The notes under the pieces: generated by a model
What the model was told of the DNA's origin: nothing
The model's database searches: none
What the model saw: the letters and a program-made list of their open reading frames with translations, nothing else
Made by a program: the position numbers and the translations under genes
NCBI GenBank assembly: GCA_036557285.1
Contig: DATBHW010000047.1
Coordinates: 1 to 37,000 of the forward strand
Reading direction: 5' to 3'
Origin: Ktedonobacterales bacterium
GTDB lineage: Bacteria > Chloroflexota > Ktedonobacteria > Ktedonobacterales > DATBGS01
DNA length: 37,000 nt
Shown: positions 24,206 to 30,509 of the stretch, in pieces
How positions within the stretch are numbered: position 1 is the first letter of the stretch
How the letters are laid out: every line of letters starts with the position of its first letter

Positions 24206-24219
24206 ACTTGGACACAGCG

Positions 24220-24244
24220 AGAGGGCAGCAACGTGCTGCCCTCT
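24220..24244. terminator. Bidirectional hairpin between convergent genes
   Basis: A perfect 11-bp stem AGAGGGCAGCA/TGCTGCCCTCT with loop ACG, between the L,D-transpeptidase and YceI stop codons. It has no long T-run on either strand. Confidence 0.6.
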
Positions 24245-24292
24245 CTGCTAAGGGAAAACGGCTGGTGGAGCTTACCCCTGCCAGAGCCGATC

Positions 24293-24859
24293 TCAAGCCG
24301 ATGGCTTTTGCTCGACGATCTCACCCTCGATCAAGATTTGCACTTCGTCGGCGACGATCCATTTGCCATCAAACATCATGTTGAACGTCATGCCGAAGTC
24401 CTTGCGGTTGATCTGGCCCTCGGCGCTGTAGCCGATGCGATGGCCCATCCTGGGGTCATTGATTGCCCCATAGACCACCCCGTTGAGGGTGACTGGCCGG
24501 GTGTTGCCCTTGATGGTCAGGTCGCCGGTCAGGGCATAGCGATCCTCTCCAAGTGAATCAACCCTGGTGCTCTTGAAGGTAATCGTTGGGTAGTTCTCGG
24601 TGTCCAGAAAATTAGACGCCCGCAGATCGTCATCCCGTTTGGGGTGGTTGGTGTGGATACTTGCCGTCTGGATAGTGGCTTCAATCGCTAACGTTTCGGG
24701 GTGGTCGGGGTCAATGTGGCCGGTCACGCTGACCTCGGCAAAGTGGCCGCGCACCGTCATCATGCCCAGATGCTTGGCAGTGAACTCAACCTGCGTGTGG
24801 AACGGGTCAGCTTGCCAGAGGGTACCAGTTCCGGCTTCTGTCTTACCGGGGATAGTCAT
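24293..24859 (-). CDS. YceI family protein
   Basis: A 188-residue YceI-type lipocalin-like beta-barrel, a family known to bind isoprenoid-type lipids. The family pattern is clear: WQADPFHTQVEFTAKHLGMMTVRGHF at the start (shown here in part), FKSTRV in the middle and GYSAEGQINRKDFGM near the end. There is no signal peptide, so this copy is probably cytoplasmic, as in many Actinobacteria. GGAGG lies 7 bases before ATG 24859; the frame stays open upstream without a site. Divergent from an HxlR regulator with which it probably forms a regulatory unit. Confidence 0.9.
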   Translation of the reverse strand: MTIPGKTEAGTGTLWQADPFHTQVEFTAKHLGMMTVRGHFAEVSVTGHIDPDHPETLAIEATIQTASIHTNHPKRDDDLRASNFLDTENYPTITFKSTRVDSLGEDRYALTGDLTIKGNTRPVTLNGVVYGAINDPRMGHRIGYSAEGQINRKDFGMTFNMMFDGKWIVADEVQILIEGEIVEQKPSA

Positions 24860-24936
24860 GTCATGTCCTCCATCAAAATGATGTGTACTGCACCGCACGA
24901 AAAGATGGATCAATTCTGATTGTTCCCTTCGTGCCG

Positions 24937-24957
24937 TTATTTTCCATACGGAAATAA
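24937..24957. promoter_or_regulatory. Palindrome at the YceI transcription start
   Basis: TTTCC-atac-GGAAA with longer flanking symmetry (TTAT and ATAA), overlapping the expected start site of the YceI transcript. Candidate HxlR operator. Confidence 0.45.
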
Positions 24958-24985
24958 ATATACTCAAGAAAGCTCCTCTTGTCAA
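24957..24985 (-). promoter_or_regulatory. YceI gene promoter
   Basis: On the minus strand: TTGACA (24985-24980), 17-base spacer, TATATT (24962-24957). Near consensus and correctly oriented to transcribe the YceI gene with a leader of about 90 bases. Confidence 0.7.
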
Positions 24986-25002
24986 GGATGCGTTTGGAAG
25001 CA

Positions 25003-25017
25003 AAGTATGGTATACTT
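25003..25017. promoter_or_regulatory. HxlR gene -10 within a palindrome
   Basis: AAGTAT-ggt-ATACTT encloses TATACT (25011-25016), six bases before the HxlR start codon. GTATGG and ATACT also occur in the divergent YceI control region. The position suggests autoregulation and a leaderless or nearly leaderless mRNA. No good -35 is seen. Confidence 0.5.
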
Positions 25018-25022
25018 CTGAT

Positions 25023-25418
25023 ATGACTTCCTCAGATTACGCGCCGCCAACAGAGCAAGCAGCCATCTGCGCGACCCAGCCCCTGGGCCGCGCCCTGCGT
25101 TTGCTTGGCGACGTGTGGACCCTCATGATCATCCACACGCTGCTGGGGGGGACCAGGCGCTTTGGCGAACTGCTGGAGACGCTCGGCAATGTCAGCCCCA
25201 AAACGCTCTCGCATCGGCTCAAGATGCTGGAAGAGCTTGGCTTTGTGCAGCGTCACGCCTTCCTTGAGATTCCCCCAAGGGTCGAGTACTGCCTGACCGA
25301 GAAAGGGTTGGCGCTGGTTGACATCATGGAGGCGATCAAGCAGTTTGGCGAACGCTACCTTTCCGACGCGCCGCCTGCCCCGCTCGCTGCTTCTTCTGCC
25401 CTCCCAACCTTCGATTGA
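25023..25418 (+). CDS. HxlR family transcriptional regulator
   Basis: A 131-residue winged-helix regulator of the HxlR/MarR-like group that binds DNA as a dimer. LGRALRLLGDVWTLMIIHTLL (in part) leads into the helix-turn-helix with RFGELLETLGNVSPKTLSHRLKMLEELGFV, followed by the wing (PPRVEYCLTEKG). HxlR proteins commonly sense electrophiles or redox state via Cys; here C24 and C90 are the only Cys residues. No ribosome site precedes the ATG and a TATACT lies 6 bases upstream, so translation may be leaderless. The divergent YceI gene is the likely target. Confidence 0.9.
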   Translation: MTSSDYAPPTEQAAICATQPLGRALRLLGDVWTLMIIHTLLGGTRRFGELLETLGNVSPKTLSHRLKMLEELGFVQRHAFLEIPPRVEYCLTEKGLALVDIMEAIKQFGERYLSDAPPAPLAASSALPTFD

Positions 25419-25515
25419 CACTCTCCCGCCTTTTAAGCGGGAGATTCTTCCTTCATCCAGCCGACTTGGCTGGGAGCCAGCTTACCCCACCTATCGCTCC
25501 GGCCTGAGCCTCTAA
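25419..25515 (+). mobile_element. IS200/IS605-like structured end remnant (omega-RNA-like)
   Basis: Two successive hairpins, CTCCCGC-cttttaa-GCGGGAG (25423-25443) and CCAGCC-gactt-GGCTGG (25457-25473), are joined by ATTCTTCCTTCAT. GCTTACCCCACCTATCGCTC follows. This order and wording resemble the conserved non-coding end of IS605/IS607-type elements where the TnpB guide RNA lies. No tnpA or tnpB gene is in the window. It starts right at the HxlR stop, so the first hairpin may also end that transcript. The identification is family recall and not verified. Confidence 0.45.
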
Positions 25516-25532
25516 ACCAGACCCGTTAGATC

Positions 25533-25594
25533 ACTTGTAGCGCCGCCTTCCAGGCGGCCAGACGATTAGCCGCCTGGAAGGCGGCGCTACAGGT
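25533..25594. repeat. REP/BIME-like repeat, locus 10 (minimal unit)
   Basis: The simplest copy: a 26-base left arm (GTAG at 25537-25540, hairpin GCCGCC-ttcca-GGCGGC), a 10-base spacer, and a 26-base right arm that is its reverse complement except for one base. It defines the unit from which the larger loci are built. Confidence 0.92.
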
Positions 25595-25716
25595 AAAGCG
25601 CCTCTCCCCAAGCGGAGTTGGTATTACGGGCTTCCCAGGTTCAATCTCAGCGTATTCTAATCTCTGCCTGGTATACTAGCGGCACATGTAAGCATCTTTT
25701 TTTCAGGGAGCGCGAA

Positions 25717-25980
25717 ATGGACGCACAAAGCCGCCTCTCTCCCCGGCCCTATCGAGCGCCGAAGCGCCGCTGGCGCGTGCGCCTGGGGGCCGGGCTGCTC
25801 AGCCTGGCCGGTTTGCTGGGGCTGTGGCAGATCGTGTCGCGCGCGCCAGCGGCAGCCGCGCAGCAAGCGCCGACCCTCCAGAACGCCGAGCAGCAATTGC
25901 AGCTTGGCAACGGCACACAGGGCTGGTTTTCGCCCGCAGGCGCGCCGCGCCCGCCAGATACCGTCAGCGGCGTCTCATGA
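25717..25980 (+). CDS. Small single-pass secreted or membrane protein
   Basis: An 87-residue protein with a strongly basic N-terminus (RPYRAPKRRWRVR), one hydrophobic segment (near 24-42) and a Gln-rich extracytoplasmic tail. No family is recognised. AGGGAG precedes ATG 25717, and a TATACT lies at 25672. Its stop overlaps the start of the membrane cytochrome gene (ATGA), so the two are translationally coupled and likely act together. Confidence 0.7.
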   Translation: MDAQSRLSPRPYRAPKRRWRVRLGAGLLSLAGLLGLWQIVSRAPAAAAQQAPTLQNAEQQLQLGNGTQGWFSPAGAPRPPDTVSGVS

Positions 25981-27161
25981 AACATGGCTGTGCCAGAGCG
26001 CCGCTGCTCCTCGGCATCCTTCTCGGCTGTATCCTGACGCTGGGGATCGCGCTGCGCCCATCAACCGCGCTGGCGAGCGCCAACCCATCAACGGCGCCGG
26101 TGATCGCCTATCAGGCGCGGCTTGATGGGCAAATCCTCGACGATACAGCCCTGGGAACGGACAGTTCTGGCGCTTATCTCATTCACCATCTGCTGATAAC
26201 GGCTTTGCTGCATCCCATCGGCGCTGGCCCGGCGCTGGCGCTGCGCCTCGATCTTTCGGAGGCGATTCTGCCCGACGCGGGCATTGTGCAGGGGCCGGAT
26301 GTCTTCCCAGGCGGCGGTACCGTGAACGCTGCGGGGCTGCTGCGGGGCAGCGCCAGAGTCACGGACCCCGGCGGCACGATCAGCGTCTACGTGGCCGACG
26401 TGCGCGGCCTCTATCTGGCAGATGGCAGCAGCCATCTCGACCTGGAGGGGGCAGGCGTCGGCCAGGCGCAGGGCGGCACAGCGTCGTTATTCGTCACTAT
26501 CGCGCCCCACCTGGGCAGCGCGATCAGCGGGCAGGTCTCCGGCTCGCTGAATCTGCCGCAGGCTGCGCTGGACCTGCTCAACGACAGCGGCCCGCTGGCC
26601 GGACCGACCCTCTGGTATCTGGTGCGCGCCTCCGGGCTGGCCTCGCTGGGGCTGCTCTGCGTCACGGTCCTGATCGGCCTGGCGCTGCGCGTGCGCCTCT
26701 GGCAGCCGACTCTGGAACGCTGGCGCGTCTACGACCTGCACCTCACCTGCTCCATCCTCACCGCCGTGTCGCTGGCGCTGCATCTGCTCGCCGTCTTCGT
26801 TGATCGCGTCGTGCCTTTCAGCCTGGCAGATATGCTCATCCCGCTGCACGCCAGCTATCAGCCGCTCTGGATCGCGGCGGGCATGTTCGGCTTGTATCTG
26901 CTGCTGATCGTCTGGGGCAGTTCGCTCATCCGCAGCCGCATCAGCTACAGCTTCTGGCGCAGGCTGCACCCGCTGGCGCTGGCCGCGCTGGGGCTGGTCA
27001 TGCTCCACGCGCTTTTTGCCGGAACCGACGGCCTCGCGCTCTGGCTGCGCGCCGCGCTTGCCCTCATCGCCTTCGCCGTCATCTGGTTGTTCATCCTCTG
27101 GATGCGCCTCAAAGCCGCCGCGCCAAAGAAACCGCGCCACCCTATCTCCAGCCAGAGCTAG
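25977..27161 (+). CDS. Ferric-reductase-like membrane protein with extracytoplasmic N-terminal domain
   Basis: A 394-residue protein. A signal-like segment (8-32) is followed by a ~180-residue extracytoplasmic, Gly/Ala-rich, probably beta-structured region with no recognised family. Then come five or six membrane helices (from ~225). The membrane part carries paired histidines in YDLHLTCS, LALHLLAV, RRLHPLAL and MLHALFAG, the spacing expected of a b-heme-binding ferric-reductase-like (YedZ/FRD) core. No FAD or NAD(P)H domain is present, so electrons must come from a partner. ATG 25977 overlaps the previous stop by 4 bases. Possible roles are transmembrane electron transfer or redox sensing. 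Confidence 0.75.
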   Translation: MKHGCARAPLLLGILLGCILTLGIALRPSTALASANPSTAPVIAYQARLDGQILDDTALGTDSSGAYLIHHLLITALLHPIGAGPALALRLDLSEAILPDAGIVQGPDVFPGGGTVNAAGLLRGSARVTDPGGTISVYVADVRGLYLADGSSHLDLEGAGVGQAQGGTASLFVTIAPHLGSAISGQVSGSLNLPQAALDLLNDSGPLAGPTLWYLVRASGLASLGLLCVTVLIGLALRVRLWQPTLERWRVYDLHLTCSILTAVSLALHLLAVFVDRVVPFSLADMLIPLHASYQPLWIAAGMFGLYLLLIVWGSSLIRSRISYSFWRRLHPLALAALGLVMLHALFAGTDGLALWLRAALALIAFAVIWLFILWMRLKAAAPKKPRHPISSQS

Positions 27162-27174
27162 TTGAGGTTCCACC

Positions 27175-27406
27175 ACCTGTACCGCCGCCGTCCCTGGCGG
27201 CCACCGCTGCGCCAGCGCAAGCGCCGCCCTTGCCACCAACGCCGCGCCTATTGGGCGGGGAGTCCACCTGTAGCGCCGCCGTCCCCGGCGGCTCACCGCT
27301 GCGCCAGGGCGCGCGTTCGCCCTCCAGGCCAACCTACCAGCAGACCAGCGTTGGCCGCCTGGAAGGCGGCGCTACAAGTAACATATCTCGCTTGCCAACA
27401 CCTCAT
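27175..27406. repeat. REP/BIME-like repeat, locus 11
   Basis: Two left-type arms (CTGTACCGCCGCC and CTGTAGCGCCGCC, loops based on GTCCC) precede a right arm GCCGCC-tggaa-GGCGGCGCTACAAGT ending at 27379. The TTGCCAACACCTCAT flank ends at 27406. It fills the gap before the XRE promoter. Confidence 0.82.
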
Positions 27407-27472
27407 GATTCGCTGCGGTTTTCTGGCAAGGGTCTCTGGCATAGGAACTTTTTCCGTCATCGCATGGAATAC

Positions 27473-27511
27473 TTGACTTTTTTGGTTTATAAGGGCTATA
27501 CTTTAGCTAAA
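27473..27511 (+). promoter_or_regulatory. XRE gene promoter with adjacent palindrome
   Basis: TTGACT (27473-27478), 18-base spacer, TATACT (27497-27502). The perfect 10-bp palindrome TTTAGCTAAA (27502-27511) starts at the end of the -10 and is a candidate self-operator. Confidence 0.65.
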
Positions 27512-27536
27512 TATTGCAGCAGAGGGACGGCAAGGC

Positions 27537-27764
27537 ATGAAAACATTCAAGCGTCTGAGACAAGAAGCCATGCTAACGCAGGGTGGGCTTGCTGCTGCCT
27601 GTGGCGTGAGCAAGCAGGCTGTATGGGAATGGGAACATGCGTATGCCCGCCCTAACCCGGAAAACCTGAAGAAGCTGGTTGTTATTCTGGGAAAGGAGGT
27701 TTCAGAAATATTAGATGCGCTTGAGGCGACCGCAGAGCAATATAAAGAACGCGCCGCCGCCTAG
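27537..27764 (+). CDS. XRE family helix-turn-helix protein
   Basis: A 75-residue cro/C1-type DNA-binding protein. The HTH covers LRQEAMLTQGGLAAACGVSK (7-26) and QAVWEWEHAYARPNPENLKK (in part), the standard XRE order. The rest is a short helical tail (EILDALEATAEQYKERAAA). There is no sensor domain. GAGGGACGGCAAGGC precedes the ATG. It is small enough to be an antitoxin or a solo regulator; no toxin follows directly. Confidence 0.88.
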   Translation: MKTFKRLRQEAMLTQGGLAAACGVSKQAVWEWEHAYARPNPENLKKLVVILGKEVSEILDALEATAEQYKERAAA

Positions 27765-27812
27765 AGAGTAACCAGGCAGCGGCAAGGTACCAGCCACAGG
27801 AACCGTCAAGAA

Positions 27813-27853
27813 CCCACGCGCCGGTATGGCTATTGTACCCTATGGCGCGTGGG
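27813..27853 (+). promoter_or_regulatory. Large hairpin before the small winged-helix gene
   Basis: A perfect 10-bp stem CCCACGCGCC/GGCGCGTGGG (27813-27822 with 27844-27853) is extended by GGTA/TACC inside. It ends 15 bases before the AAGGAG ribosome site of the next gene; it could terminate XRE transcription or modulate translation. Confidence 0.55.
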
Positions 27854-27881
27854 CATGGCAAGTCGGAAAGGAGCCATGTTC

Positions 27882-28238
27882 ATGTCGTCCACCACGACGT
27901 TTGATTTCACCCTGCGCTACCAGCGCACGCCTGGCGCGAAGTATCACGTGCGTCCGTTCTCTCTCTTGCAGCAAGAGATCCTCTATCGCTGCGACGGCAA
28001 AGTCACCGTGGCTGATCTGGCCGACGCGACGCGCTGCACGCATCGGGAGATACGGGCAGCGTTAGTCTTCCTGAGCCAGCATGGCTGTGTCAGAACGCTG
28101 CTGCCAGACCCCGCGCTCCTGACGCCCAGGCCGCAAGCATCCGCTCAACACGCTTCATCGCCGGTACAGGGCGGCACGTGGCGCTGGTTTGCTGCCCTGA
28201 AGCGCAAGCGGATCAGCTATGAAGCCGCCAGGAGGTGA
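27882..28238 (+). CDS. Small winged-helix-like protein, function unknown
   Basis: A 118-residue protein. The central part (RPFSLLQQEILYRCDGKVTV, ADLADATRCTHREIRAALVF, LSQHGCVRTLL) has the helix pattern and length of a winged-helix DNA-binding domain, but it cannot be placed in a named family. The N-terminus is a short beta-like strand region and the C-terminus is basic (LKRKRISYEAARR). AAGGAG lies 8 bases before ATG 27882; ATGs at 27855 and 27876 are upstream alternatives. Confidence 0.6.
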   Translation: MSSTTTFDFTLRYQRTPGAKYHVRPFSLLQQEILYRCDGKVTVADLADATRCTHREIRAALVFLSQHGCVRTLLPDPALLTPRPQASAQHASSPVQGGTWRWFAALKRKRISYEAARR

Positions 28239-28245
28239 TGTCTTG

Positions 28246-28314
28246 GCGCCGGGTGGCGCGCCCCACGACCAGCCCGGCGCAAAAAAAACGGGCATGACGG
28301 CTGCCCGCAGTCAT
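28246..28314. other. Two hairpins flanking an A-tract
   Basis: GCGCCGGG/CCCGGCGC (28246-28253 with 28273-28280), then eight A residues, then a second stem-loop built on ATGAC/GTCAT (28294-28298 with 28310-28314). The A-tract is on the wrong strand for a forward intrinsic terminator. It separates the winged-helix gene from the toxin-antitoxin genes. Confidence 0.45.
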
Positions 28315-28379
28315 CGCTCTTGCAGAAAAGGCCACCAGAGAAGATAATAGGTGGAGAGATACCATCACAGGAGGGTCTG

Positions 28380-28613
28380 ATGATCGAGACACTTCAGCGC
28401 GTGCTTGAACAAGTTGAGCAGCTTCATCCCGACGACCAGGCCATTATTGCTGAGCGGCTTCAGCAGCTGTTAGAGGAACTGGCCGACGATCAGCGTTGGC
28501 ATGCACTCTTTGCCGATCCTCGCAGCCCTGAGCTACTTGATCGCCTGGCCGATAAAGCCCAGGCCGAATACGACGCGGGCGAAACCGAAGAGGGCGGCTG
28601 GGGCGAGAAGTGA
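28380..28613 (+). CDS. Antitoxin-like small protein of a type II TA pair
   Basis: A 77-residue acidic, helical protein (VEQLHPDDQAIIAERLQQLL, EELADDQRW, LADKAQAEYDAGETEEGGW). Size, charge and position before a RelE/ParE-type toxin fit an antitoxin. No ribbon-helix-helix or HTH motif is obvious, so DNA binding, if any, is not visible. GGAGG lies 5 bases before ATG 28380. Its stop overlaps the toxin GTG start (GTGA), giving translational coupling. Confidence 0.72.
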   Translation: MIETLQRVLEQVEQLHPDDQAIIAERLQQLLEELADDQRWHALFADPRSPELLDRLADKAQAEYDAGETEEGGWGEK

Positions 28614-28879
28614 AATCTGCCCGCACTCGCCAGTTCAACAAGCTGTTTGACGCGCTGCCTCTCGATGTGCAGCGCGATGCCACCGAAGCCTACAAGCAGT
28701 TCGCCAGTGACCCCACGTACCCCGGCCTGCACCTGGAACCGGTACACGGCAAGCGGGGCCAAATCTACTACTCAGCGCGGGTCGGCTCCCATTACCGCGC
28801 CCTCGCCAAGCGTTTGCCGGATACCTGGCTCTGGTTCTGGATTGGCCCCCACGCCGAATACGACAAGTTGCTGCAATAA
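28610..28879 (+). CDS. RelE/ParE-superfamily toxin-like protein
   Basis: An 89-residue protein with a GTG start overlapping the upstream stop by 4 bases. The RelE/ParE layout is visible: a helical N-terminus (FNKLFDALPLDVQRDATEAY), PGLHLEPVHGKRGQIYYSARVGSHYRAL as the central sheet (shown in part as HGKRGQIYYSARVGSHYRA) and the closing FWIGPHAEYDKLL. The strand with R-x4-YR and the final H-x-EYD are typical of RelE-type folds. Activity could be ribosome-dependent mRNA cleavage or gyrase inhibition; sequence does not decide. Confidence 0.78.
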   Translation: MKSARTRQFNKLFDALPLDVQRDATEAYKQFASDPTYPGLHLEPVHGKRGQIYYSARVGSHYRALAKRLPDTWLWFWIGPHAEYDKLLQ

Positions 28880-28921
28880 GCAGCCTACCTTGAAGCGCCA
28901 CCCACAAGCGGAGGGAGTGTT

Positions 28922-29467
28922 ATGGACATTCGCTTTATACAGTCTCAGCACCACCGTATTGCGACGGTGGTCACGCGCAAGGATGGCGTGCGCCTGAGTG
29001 TGCCGGTCTATGGACCGCTCGACCCCATCCCGCATGACCTGGCGCACTACGTTCTTGAGTTGGAACTGGGGCTTGAGGATGGCTTCTGGGGGAGCGTGGC
29101 CGCTGGCGCGCTATTTGAGGGCATACATATCCTTGCGGGCCGCCAGGGTCCACACGCGACGGATCGCTCGCGCGCGGTGCTGGCGGCGCATCGGCAGGGA
29201 ATTGGGATTTCTGAGGTGCTGGTTGGCTGGATAATGGACGTAGTGAAGGGAACGAGCCTGGGCAACGAACCGCTGCCTATCGCCTCCCCACTCGTGCGCA
29301 CACGGGCCGACCAGGCCGCCCTGCTCGCGCGGCTGCGTCCCGCCATCGAAGCGATGTGTACGCGCTGGGGCGCTGTTCCACCGGGCGGCACGCTCCTGGT
29401 CGTGTGGCCTGATCGCCCGGCGCGTCTTGAGCGAGCTTCACATAGGCGAGCCGCCCGCCAGCACTGA
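28922..29467 (+). CDS. Conserved hypothetical protein
   Basis: A 181-residue soluble protein without signal peptide or membrane segment. The stretch PIPHDLAHYVLELELGLEDG (37-56) and FWGSVAAGALFEG look like conserved motifs; I recall a similar HDLAH-containing hypothetical family in Actinobacteria, without known function. His-Asp-x2-His could bind a metal, but this is speculation. GCGGAGGGAG precedes the ATG. The basic C-terminus (RLERASHRRAARQH) may be disordered. It is 42 bases downstream of the toxin and could be cotranscribed. Confidence 0.72.
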   Translation: MDIRFIQSQHHRIATVVTRKDGVRLSVPVYGPLDPIPHDLAHYVLELELGLEDGFWGSVAAGALFEGIHILAGRQGPHATDRSRAVLAAHRQGIGISEVLVGWIMDVVKGTSLGNEPLPIASPLVRTRADQAALLARLRPAIEAMCTRWGAVPPGGTLLVVWPDRPARLERASHRRAARQH

Positions 29468-29503
29468 GAATCCAGGCAGCCAGCAGATACGAGCACTGCC
29501 GGG

Positions 29504-30247
29504 CTACCCCTCCTCCTCAGCCGAGCCAATGCCTGGCAGTGTGATGATCTCGGTTAGCGCCGCGTCGTCATACTGCCAGGGTGAATACCCTTTGCCGCGC
29601 CCAAAGTAGACAAAGAACTCCGAGACGCCAAGACGCGGGCGCAGGGCCAGCTTCGCCGTGCCCAGCGTGGTCAGGCCAGCCGCCGCGCCCGCCTCCAAGA
29701 CCTGACGCAGCGCCTCCATCAACAGCGCCGGATCATCCACCTGCCCGCTGCGGCGCGCCTGGGCGCTCTCCACCTCGAAGAGGGGCTTCAACAGAGCCAG
29801 AACTTCACCCTCCGGCGCGAGCATCTTTGCGGCTATAGGAAGCGCCCTCGTGAGTGAGAGGTAGGAGAGATCGAGGGTGATGAGTGTGGGGCGCGGCTCC
29901 AGCGCCAGCAGAGAAGCATCGCCCAGGTTGGTGCGCTCCAGATTGCGTACCCTGGGGTGGGCGCGCAGACGGCCCACCAATTGACCGTACCCGGCCTCAA
30001 CCGCGTAGACCAGCGCCGCGCCATGCTGCAATAAACAATCTGTGAAGCCGCCGGTTGACGCGCCGCTGTCCAGCGCCACGCGCCCGGCAGCGGAGACAGC
30101 AAAGTGATCGAGCGTGGCCTCCAGCTTCAAGCCGCCGCGACTGGCGTAGCGGCGGCGTCCGCGCACGCGCAAAAGGGCATCAGACGGCGCGGGCATGCCC
30201 GGCTTATCCATCGGCTGACCATTGACCAGCACCTGCCCGGCCATCAC
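29504..30247 (-). CDS. tlyA: TlyA-like rRNA 2'-O-methyltransferase, start uncertain
   Basis: From GTG 30247 the protein has 247 residues. The FtsJ-like domain is intact: SRGGLKLEATL with the catalytic Lys, LDSGASTGGFTDCLL as SAM motif I, LITLDLSYLSL with the catalytic Asp, LLKPLFEVE with the second Lys, and SEFFVYF with the Glu. TlyA makes 2'-O-methylcytidines in 16S and/or 23S rRNA. The S4 RNA-binding domain should begin upstream. The same frame continues to 30334 and encodes RKRPLAALLVERGIFESEAE, clearly S4-like, but a TGA (30337-30335) precedes it and no ATG, GTG or TTG falls between. Either a non-standard start is used or a frameshift or sequence error removed the original start. Confidence 0.82.
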   Translation of the reverse strand: MMAGQVLVNGQPMDKPGMPAPSDALLRVRGRRRYASRGGLKLEATLDHFAVSAAGRVALDSGASTGGFTDCLLQHGAALVYAVEAGYGQLVGRLRAHPRVRNLERTNLGDASLLALEPRPTLITLDLSYLSLTRALPIAAKMLAPEGEVLALLKPLFEVESAQARRSGQVDDPALLMEALRQVLEAGAAAGLTTLGTAKLALRPRLGVSEFFVYFGRGKGYSPWQYDDAALTEIITLPGIGSAEEEG

Positions 30248-30462
30248 CCAGCGCCGCGCTTCCGCTTCGCTCTCAAAGATGCCACGTTCGACCAGCAGCG
30301 CCGCCAGCGGGCGCTTGCGCGCTGATCGTGCAACTCAAGCAATCTACGTCAAGAGAGACGCCGCTTTCTAGCATACGTTTTGAGGGATTCACGCACCAGC
30401 GCCTATGCTGGCGCTTCTGGAGCAAGTATAGCATAGCTTTTTCCTCTTCGCCGGGCGCGTGG

Positions 30463-30468
30463 TAGAAT
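30463..30468 (+). promoter_or_regulatory. Possible -10 of the Uma2 gene
   Basis: TAGAAT about 42 bases before the start codon; the -35 region (CTTTTTCC area) is weak. Confidence 0.35.
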
Positions 30469-30509
30469 GTCATCGAGAGGCGTTTTCAACCCTGGAAAGG
30501 GGGCGCGCA

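Noticed and set aside
25617-25680. tRNA-like T-arm sequence (AGGTTCAATC)
   Set aside because: No acceptor stem, D-arm or anticodon stem can be drawn around it.
25824-25976. Longer N-terminus of the ferric-reductase-like protein
   Set aside because: It overlaps the 87-residue gene in another frame and lies before a clear signal peptide; the ATGA overlap start at 25977 is better.
27537-28238. XRE and winged-helix genes as a toxin-antitoxin pair
   Set aside because: The second protein has no toxin fold features and the gap between them contains a large hairpin and no overlap.
30273-30473. 66-residue minus-strand ORF upstream of the TlyA-like gene
   Set aside because: It overlaps the S4-like frame in another frame and its second half is only a frame shadow of that sequence.
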